Source: JBLMXQ01 sp050257855
Lineage (GTDB): Bacteria > Acidobacteriota > Vicinamibacteria > Vicinamibacterales > CAVVIG01
Direction of reading: 5' to 3'
Assembly: GCA_050257855.1 (NCBI GenBank)
Contig: JBLMXQ010000132.1
Location: forward strand, 1-64,000
Length of the DNA stretch: 64,000 nt
Shown here one piece after another: positions 58,534 through 64,000 of the stretch. The stretch's first letter is position 1; the number at the start of each line of letters is the position of its first letter. The notes below the pieces were generated by a model. That model saw only the letters and a list, made by a program, of their open reading frames with translations. It was not told the origin of the DNA and made no database searches. The position numbers and the translations under genes are program-made.

Positions 58534-58565
58534 GGTGAAGGGGTGAAGGGGTGATGGAGTGACGG
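58534..58565 (+). repeat. Four tandem GGTGAAGG octamers ahead of the amidase gene
   Basis: GGTGAAGG, GGTGAAGG, GGTGATGG, AGTGACGG, with no gaps. The GTG start of the amidase (58559) is in the last copy, and the GAAGG/GATGG copies are 2-25 bases upstream and can serve as ribosome sites. Confidence 0.55.
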
Positions 58566-60160
58566 GGACCCCGCCGACGAAGGTGGCCAGGACGCTGAGA
58601 ACCGCCCTCGTGGCGGCGGCGGTCGCATCCGGCGCCGCCGCCCGGAGGCAGGCGCCGGCCCAGGCGCCGGCGCCTCCGCGCTTCGCGATCGAGGAGGCGA
58701 CGATTGCCGGCATCGAGGCGGCGTTCCGCAGCCACGCGATCACCTGTCGCTCGCTCGTCCAGCAGTACCTCCGGCGCATCGACGCCTACGACAAGAACGG
58801 CCCGGCGCTGAACGCGATCATCCGGATCAATCCCCGCGCGCTCGAAGACGCCGACGATCTCGACCGCCGCTTCGCGCAGTCCGGCCCGGTCGGCCCGATG
58901 CACTGCATCCCGGTGATCGTCAAGGACAACTACGAGACGATCGACATGCCGACGAGCGCCGGCTCGCTGTCGCTCGACGGCATGATGACCGGCAGGGACG
59001 CCTTCGTCGTCGGGCGGCTGCGGGCGGCCGGCGCGCTGATGCTCGCCAAGTCGAACATGGCCGAGTTCGCGTTCAGCCCGGTCGAGACGGTCAGCTCCGT
59101 GCTGCCCGGCTACACGCGCAACCCGTACGACACCAGCCGCGTCACGGCCGGATCGAGCGGCGGCTCGGCCGCCGCCGCCGCCGCCAGCTTCGGCGCCATC
59201 GCGCTCGGCAGCGACACCGGCGACTCGATTCGCGGCCCCTCCGCACACCAGGCGCTCGTCGGCCTGCGGTCGACGATGGGCCTGGTCAGCCGGGCGGGCG
59301 TCGTGCCGCTGAACCTCGGCGCCGACATCGCCGGCGCCCTCACCCGGACGGTCGCCGACACCGCGGCCGTGCTCCAGGTGATCGCGGGACCGGACCCGGA
59401 CGATCCGGTCACCGCGGCGAGTCGCGGACACATCCCGGCCAGCTATGCCGCGTCCCTCGTCCGCGGCGGCCTCGCGGGCGCGCGGCTCGGCGTGCTCCAC
59501 CAGGCGTACGACCGGCCGTCGCTCGATCCCGAGGTCCGGCAGGTGTTCGAGGCCGCGCTGGACGAACTGAGGGCTCAGGGCGCGCAGGTCGTCGATCCGG
59601 TCGCCGTCGACGGGCTCGAAGAGATGCGGAAGGCGGAGACCGGCGGCTGCAACGAATTCAAGTACGACCTCAACCGCTACCTCGCCGGGCTGGGCGACAA
59701 GGCGCCGATGCACTCGCTCGCCGAGATCATCAAGTCGCACGAGTTCCACCCGTCGATTGAGGGCCGGCTGGAAGCGGCCGAGAAGGCCGACGACATTCCC
59801 GGCGAATCGCCGGGCTGCCGGTCGCGCGAGGAGTTCCGGGAGAAGCTGCGGGCGGGGGTGATCGCGCTCATGGACGGCCAGCGTCTCGACGCGCTCGTCT
59901 ATCCGACATGGAGCAACGTCCCGCGGCTCATCGGCGATCTGAACACGCCCGGCGGCGACAACAACCAGCTCTTCTCGCCGAGCACCGGGTTTCCGGCGAT
60001 CACGGTGCCGATGGGCTTCACGCGCGGCGGCACGCTGCCGGCCGGCCTTCAGTTCTTCGGCCGCGCGTGGAGCGAGCCGACGCTCCTGAAGCTGGCGTAC
60101 GCCTACGAGCAGGCCACGCACCATCGGCGCCCGCCCGTGTCGACCCCGCCGCTGCGCTGA
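58559..60160 (+). CDS. Exported amidase-signature enzyme
   Basis: Protein of 533 residues with a likely signal peptide (TLRTALVAAAVASGAAARRQ). Amidase signature: the catalytic Lys in VIVKDNYETIDMPTSAG; the two Ser in TAGSSGGSAAAAAASFGAIA and GSDTGDSIRGPSAHQALVG, the latter reading TGDSIRG where many family members have TGGSIR. It cuts amide bonds in the periplasm; the substrate is unknown. It interrupts the acyl-CoA carboxylase genes. The start is a GTG inside a short tandem repeat. Confidence 0.9.
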   Translation: MTGTPPTKVARTLRTALVAAAVASGAAARRQAPAQAPAPPRFAIEEATIAGIEAAFRSHAITCRSLVQQYLRRIDAYDKNGPALNAIIRINPRALEDADDLDRRFAQSGPVGPMHCIPVIVKDNYETIDMPTSAGSLSLDGMMTGRDAFVVGRLRAAGALMLAKSNMAEFAFSPVETVSSVLPGYTRNPYDTSRVTAGSSGGSAAAAAASFGAIALGSDTGDSIRGPSAHQALVGLRSTMGLVSRAGVVPLNLGADIAGALTRTVADTAAVLQVIAGPDPDDPVTAASRGHIPASYAASLVRGGLAGARLGVLHQAYDRPSLDPEVRQVFEAALDELRAQGAQVVDPVAVDGLEEMRKAETGGCNEFKYDLNRYLAGLGDKAPMHSLAEIIKSHEFHPSIEGRLEAAEKADDIPGESPGCRSREEFREKLRAGVIALMDGQRLDALVYPTWSNVPRLIGDLNTPGGDNNQLFSPSTGFPAITVPMGFTRGGTLPAGLQFFGRAWSEPTLLKLAYAYEQATHHRRPPVSTPPLR

Positions 60161-60163
60161 CGG

Positions 60164-60169
60164 TAGAAT
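60164..60169 (+). promoter_or_regulatory. Candidate -10 (TAGAAT) for the biotin carboxylase
   Basis: TAGAAT sits in the 22-base gap after the amidase and ends 13 bases before the GTG at 60183, so the leader would be about seven bases. Confidence 0.4.
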
Positions 60170-60182
60170 AGTACGTTCCAGC

Positions 60183-61697
60183 GTGAAGAAAATCCTGATC
60201 GCCAACCGCGGCGAAATCGCGGTACGTCTGATCCGCGCCTGCCGGGAGATGGGGATTTCGCCGGTCGCCGTCTATTCCGAGTGCGATCGCGCGGCGCTGC
60301 ACGTCCGGCTGGCGGACCAGGCGGTGGCGATCGGGCCGAGCGCTCCGCGCGAAAGCTACCTCCGCATCGATCGCATCGTCGACGCCGCGCGCGCGGCCGG
60401 CGCGGACGCCGTCCACCCCGGCTACGGGTTTCTCGCCGAGAACGAAGACTTCGCGGCGGCGTGCCGGGACGCCGGCCTGATCTTCATCGGTCCGACGCCC
60501 GACGCGATTGCGCTGATGGGAAGCAAGACGGCGGCGCGCGCTGCCGCGCGCGGCGCGTCGGTGCCAATCGTCCCCGGCACCGAGGAGCCGCTCCCGGCCG
60601 ACCTCTCCGACGAGGCGATTGCCCGCATTGCCGAAGGGATCGGCTATCCGCTGCTGGTGAAAGCGGTGGCGGGCGGCGGCGGCAAGGGCATGCGCACGGT
60701 CACCGATCCGGCCGACCTCGCGGGCGCGGTCCGCGCAGCGCGGTCCGAGGCCGGGACGGCGTTCGGCGATCCGGCGGTGTTCATCGAGCGCCGTCTCACG
60801 CGTCCGCGGCACGTCGAGGTGCAGCTCCTCGGCGATCACCATGGCACGGTGCTGCCGTTCGTGGAGCGCGAGTGCTCGATCCAGCGGCGGCACCAGAAGG
60901 TCGTCGAGGAGACGCCGTCGCCGGTGATGACGCCCGCGCTGCGATGCGCGATGACGTCGGCGGCGGCGGCCGTCGCGCGAACCGTCGGCTACACGAGCGC
61001 GGGCACCATCGAGTTCCTGCTCGACGAGGACGGCCGCTTCTATTTTCTCGAGATGAACACGCGCCTGCAGGTGGAGCACCCGATCACGGAGATGGTGACG
61101 GGACTCGACCTCGTGCGCTGGCAGATCCGCATAGCGCGCGGCGAGCGCCTCGACCTCGACCCCGAAGCGCTCCTCACGCCGCGCGGGCACGCGATCGAGT
61201 GCCGCGTCTACGCCGAGGACCCGGACAACAATTTCCTCCCCTCGCCGGGACGCATCGTGCAGCTGCGCGCGCCGGGCGGCCCCGGGATCCGCGACGACAG
61301 CGGCGCGACGGCCGGCCTGGACGTGCCGATCTTCTACGATCCGATGATCTCGAAGCTCGTCGCGTGGGCCGAAGATCGACCGCAGGCCATCGCCCGCATG
61401 CGCCGCGCACTCGGCGAGTACCTCGTCGCCGGCATCCGGACGACGCTGCCGTTCTTCCGCTGGCTGTTCGAGCAGCCGGAGTTCCTCGAGGGGCGGTTCG
61501 ACACGACGTACCTCGACGAGCTGCTCCGATCGCGGGCCGGCCGCCCGTTCGTCGAGCCGCAGGACGGGCAGGAAGACGTCGCCGCGATGGCGGCCGCCGT
61601 CGACGCGCTGCTGACGGCGGGGGCGGGTGCCGGAGCGCCGCCCGCCGCCGACGCGCGCCGCTGGAAGGCGCTGGCGCGTCTCGAAGGGCTGGGCTGA
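60183..61697 (+). CDS. Biotin carboxylase subunit
   Basis: ATP-grasp enzyme of 504 residues with GTG start: KKILIANRGEIAVRLIRACR, KAVAGGGGKGMRTV, ERECSIQRRHQKVVEETPSP, EMNTRLQVEHPITEMVTGLD. It carboxylates biotin for the beta subunit upstream. Propionyl-CoA carboxylase alpha subunits often have a biotin domain on the same chain; here the chain stops after about 500 residues and the biotin domain is a separate gene one base further on, in another frame. Confidence 0.95.
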   Translation: MKKILIANRGEIAVRLIRACREMGISPVAVYSECDRAALHVRLADQAVAIGPSAPRESYLRIDRIVDAARAAGADAVHPGYGFLAENEDFAAACRDAGLIFIGPTPDAIALMGSKTAARAAARGASVPIVPGTEEPLPADLSDEAIARIAEGIGYPLLVKAVAGGGGKGMRTVTDPADLAGAVRAARSEAGTAFGDPAVFIERRLTRPRHVEVQLLGDHHGTVLPFVERECSIQRRHQKVVEETPSPVMTPALRCAMTSAAAAVARTVGYTSAGTIEFLLDEDGRFYFLEMNTRLQVEHPITEMVTGLDLVRWQIRIARGERLDLDPEALLTPRGHAIECRVYAEDPDNNFLPSPGRIVQLRAPGGPGIRDDSGATAGLDVPIFYDPMISKLVAWAEDRPQAIARMRRALGEYLVAGIRTTLPFFRWLFEQPEFLEGRFDTTYLDELLRSRAGRPFVEPQDGQEDVAAMAAAVDALLTAGAGAGAPPAADARRWKALARLEGLG

Positions 61698-61698
61698 G

Positions 61699-62202
61699 GT
61701 GCGGTATGAGGTGGACGTCAACGGCCGCGCCCGCCAGGTGGCGGTGGAGCGCGCCGGCGACGCGTTCACGATTGCCATCGACGGCCGCGAGTGGCGCGTG
61801 GACGCGGCCCGCGTGGACGGGCACACGCTGTCGCTCCTCGTCGGCGACCGGAGCTTCGAGGTGACCCTGGCGCCCGACGCGGCCTCGGGCCAGCTCGCCG
61901 TCGGCGTCGGCGCCACGCCGCTGCTCGTCGGCGTCAACAGCCGGCGCCGCTGGGGCCGGAAGGACGAGGGCGCTCACGCCGGCTCGGGACCGCAGCGCGT
62001 CACGGCGCCGATGCCCGGCAAGATCGTCCGGGTGCTGGTCGCTCCAGGCGACGCGGTGCGCGCCCGCCAGGGGCTCGTCGTGGTGGAAGCGATGAAGATG
62101 GAGAACGAGCTGCGCGCGGGGCGGGACGGCACCGTGGCGGAGATCCACGCGCAGGAGGGGCAGTCGGTCGACGCCGGGGCCCTGCTGGTCGTCATTCAGT
62201 GA
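61699..62202 (+). CDS. Biotin carboxyl carrier-like protein
   Basis: Protein of 167 residues from GTG 61699, one base after the biotin carboxylase stop. The first ~95 residues form a beta-rich region like the BT-type linker of carboxylase alpha chains (RYEVDVNGRARQVAVERAG). The biotinyl domain follows with the lysine in VVVEAMKMENELRAGRDG. It passes carboxybiotin to the carboxyltransferase. The next gene's GTG overlaps its stop. Confidence 0.92.
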   Translation: MRYEVDVNGRARQVAVERAGDAFTIAIDGREWRVDAARVDGHTLSLLVGDRSFEVTLAPDAASGQLAVGVGATPLLVGVNSRRRWGRKDEGAHAGSGPQRVTAPMPGKIVRVLVAPGDAVRARQGLVVVEAMKMENELRAGRDGTVAEIHAQEGQSVDAGALLVVIQ

Positions 62203-64000
62203 AACTGCTCACCCGGCTGCGCAGTCATCGGGCGCGGCGGCTGGCCGGCATCGGCCTTTCGATCGCGGCGGCGATTCTCGCCGCGGCCATCGTCAGCACG
62301 CTGACGATCGACCTCGGGCCCGGGCTGCGCGCGCTCGCCGAGCGCGAGGGCAGCCTCCGGCTCAAGCGTCCCATCCACATCGGCCGCCTCTCGATCCATC
62401 TCGCGCGCGGGCGCGTCATCGTCGAGGGCCTGACGATCGACGGGCTCGAGCCGACCGACCGCCCGTTCTTCACGGCCGGGCGTCTGTCCATCGGCCTGGA
62501 CTGGTCGACGCTCCTGCACCGCGAGATCACGATTCAGTCGGTGGAGATGACCGACTGGCGCATGAACGTCGAGAAGTGGGAGGGCCGCCACAATTTCCCG
62601 AAGTTCGGGAGCGACGAGCCCGAGCAGCCCGACAAGCCGAAGCTGATCAGGACGACGCTCAGGTACCTCCACGCGTACCGCGGCGAGTTCATCTACGACG
62701 ATCACGAGGCGCCCTGGAGCGTCGTCGCCCGCCACCTGGACATCACGATCACGAACCTGCCGACATACCACGGCGAGGCGACGTTCACCGGCGGGACGGT
62801 GAAGATTCAGGACCACCCGTCGATGTGGGCGAACATGCGCGCCCGGTTCCGCATCGACAAGAGCATCATTCATCTCGACCGGATCGATCTCCTGACCGAC
62901 GGAGCATCGTCGGTGGCCGTGGGCGACGTCGACATCAGGCACTGGCCGGAGCAGACGTATCAGGTGCGGTCGCGCGTCCACTTCCCGCGCATGCGCGAGC
63001 TGTTCTTCGAGCACGACACCTTCTCGCTGTACGGCGACGGCGACTTCGACGGCGTGTTTCACCTGTTCAAGGGCGGCCACGACCTGCACGGCACGTTCGC
63101 CAGCACGCTCGCCGGCGTCAACGACTACCGGTTCCCCGCGCTGTACGGATCGCTCCGGTGGACGCCCCACGCCTTCACCGTGTGGGACGCCGGCTCGAAG
63201 TTCTTCGGCGGCGACGCGAAGTTCGCGTACTCGATGCAGCCGCTCGGCCAGAAGACGCGCGCGACGGCGCGCTTCGAGGCGAGCTACAGCGGCGTGGACC
63301 TCGCCGCCTTCTCGGACTTCCGGAAGTTTCCGGGCCTGCGGATGGCCGGTTCGGCCTCGGGACGGAACCTCCTCGAGTGGACGCTCGGCCGGTTCGCCGA
63401 GCACCGCGGGGACGGCCGCATCACGGTGGCGCCGCCCGCCGGCGCCGAGCCGATGGGGCCTGCGCTCGCCCCGGACGGCGTCGACAGCGCAGCGGACGGT
63501 CCCGGAGAGGATGATGGAGGGCGAGGCGTCAGCCGGGCGGAGGCGGGAGCGCCGTCCGGGCCGCCGCCGCTTCCGGCCCACGTGCCGGTGGCCGGCGACC
63601 TCACGTACGCGTATACCGGCGACGACATCGAGGTGGCGCCCAGCACGTTCGCGACCGGGAGCACGTACGTCGCCTTCCAGGGGAGCACCGCGTGGGGCGA
63701 CCGCTCGCGGTTCACCTTCCACGTGACGAGCCGCGACTGGCAGGAAAGCGACGAGATCCTCGCCGCCATCCTCACCGATTTCGGCTCGCGGACCGGCCCG
63801 GTGGCGTTCGCCGGCCGCGGCGAGTTCGACGGCGTGATGACCGGCCCGTTCCGCCGGCCGCGCGTCGAGGGGGAGTTCTCCGGCGACAACCTGCGCGCCT
63901 GGGACACCGCGTGGGGCGCCGGCCACGCGCACATCGTCGTGCAGAACAGCTACGTGGACGTGACCGGCGGCGTCGTCCGGCGCGCGGGATCGGAGATCCA
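62199..64000 (+). CDS. AsmA/TamB-like envelope protein, incomplete at the window end
   Basis: Open frame of 600 codons from GTG 62199 (overlapping the previous stop) to the right edge, so the end is missing. One N-terminal membrane segment (LAGIGLSIAAAILAAAIV) and then a long beta-rich periplasmic part: GRLSIHLARGRVIVEGLTID, IGLDWSTLLHREITIQSVEM, and later LGQKTRATARFEASYSGVDL. These features fit AsmA/TamB-type bridge proteins that carry lipids or help assemble the outer membrane. An Ala/Gly/Pro-rich stretch at about 415-460 is a linker. Confidence 0.82.
   Translation, partial: MKLLTRLRSHRARRLAGIGLSIAAAILAAAIVSTLTIDLGPGLRALAEREGSLRLKRPIHIGRLSIHLARGRVIVEGLTIDGLEPTDRPFFTAGRLSIGLDWSTLLHREITIQSVEMTDWRMNVEKWEGRHNFPKFGSDEPEQPDKPKLIRTTLRYLHAYRGEFIYDDHEAPWSVVARHLDITITNLPTYHGEATFTGGTVKIQDHPSMWANMRARFRIDKSIIHLDRIDLLTDGASSVAVGDVDIRHWPEQTYQVRSRVHFPRMRELFFEHDTFSLYGDGDFDGVFHLFKGGHDLHGTFASTLAGVNDYRFPALYGSLRWTPHAFTVWDAGSKFFGGDAKFAYSMQPLGQKTRATARFEASYSGVDLAAFSDFRKFPGLRMAGSASGRNLLEWTLGRFAEHRGDGRITVAPPAGAEPMGPALAPDGVDSAADGPGEDDGGRGVSRAEAGAPSGPPPLPAHVPVAGDLTYAYTGDDIEVAPSTFATGSTYVAFQGSTAWGDRSRFTFHVTSRDWQESDEILAAILTDFGSRTGPVAFAGRGEFDGVMTGPFRRPRVEGEFSGDNLRAWDTAWGAGHAHIVVQNSYVDVTGGVVRRAGSEI

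Noticed and set aside
61627..61698. Upstream in-frame extension of the biotin carrier gene
   Set aside because: It overlaps the biotin carboxylase C-terminus in another frame and has no carrier-like sequence; GTG 61699 gives a normal start.

Overview
The window looks like chromosomal DNA from a high-GC, Gram-negative, LPS-making bacterium. My best guess is an Acidobacteriota lineage of the Vicinamibacteria type. The reasons are lpxC, many lipoproteins, paired ECF sigma/anti-sigma genes, a subtilase with ILVWGN repeats, GTG starts at many overlapping gene junctions, and intergenic runs of CCGANAG-type heptamers. The lineage is inference from gene style; no 16S gene is present. I see no rRNA, tRNA, CRISPR array, IS element or prophage. 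No gap between genes exceeds about 300 bases; bases 1-95 hold nothing I can name.

Left part (1-12.8 kb): a lower-GC HD-GYP/GSDEF signalling gene; a secreted subtilase with nine ILVWG repeats plus a small excisionase-like DNA-binding protein; a forward operon of oligopeptide-type ABC transporter (binding protein and two permeases, no ATPase), a 4-hydroxy-2-oxoglutarate aldolase-like protein, an alanine-glyoxylate-type aminotransferase, an M48 lipoprotein protease and MtgA.

Middle part (12.9-38.8 kb): a HELYH protein, an NlpC/P60 lipoprotein, an HNH protein, an IPT/propeller protein, an amino acid permease, a CoA-transferase, uvrA and lpxC (behind two matching palindromes). Then come an unusual radical SAM protein, an ECF sigma/STAS/small-protein unit read divergently from lysA-tmk, and the minus-strand operon rplU-rpmA-obgE-nadD-rsfS-comF. 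A lipoprotein/TPR pair follows, then dprA-topA-trmFO-xerC with a heptamer satellite ahead of topA.

Right part (38.8-64 kb): an NtrBC-type pair, an ABC-F ATPase, a multi-sensor kinase with a DNA-binding-REC regulator, an ECF sigma/zinc anti-sigma pair with two exported unknowns, a second permease and a PEGA protein. hslVU then appears; in many bacteria it directly follows xerC, so 38.8-52.2 kb looks like an insertion into that order. The end holds a lipoprotein with fibronectin-like repeats, an FAH-family protein, a transaldolase-like aldolase, and an acyl-CoA carboxylase set (carboxyltransferase, biotin carboxylase, separate biotin carrier) with an exported amidase inside it. An AsmA/TamB-like protein runs off the right edge.

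Promoters: three good sigma70-type sites share TTGACACCC at -35. Many other genes have TAGAAT, TATAGT or TACAAT 6-18 bases before the start codon, which suggests leaderless or nearly leaderless mRNAs.
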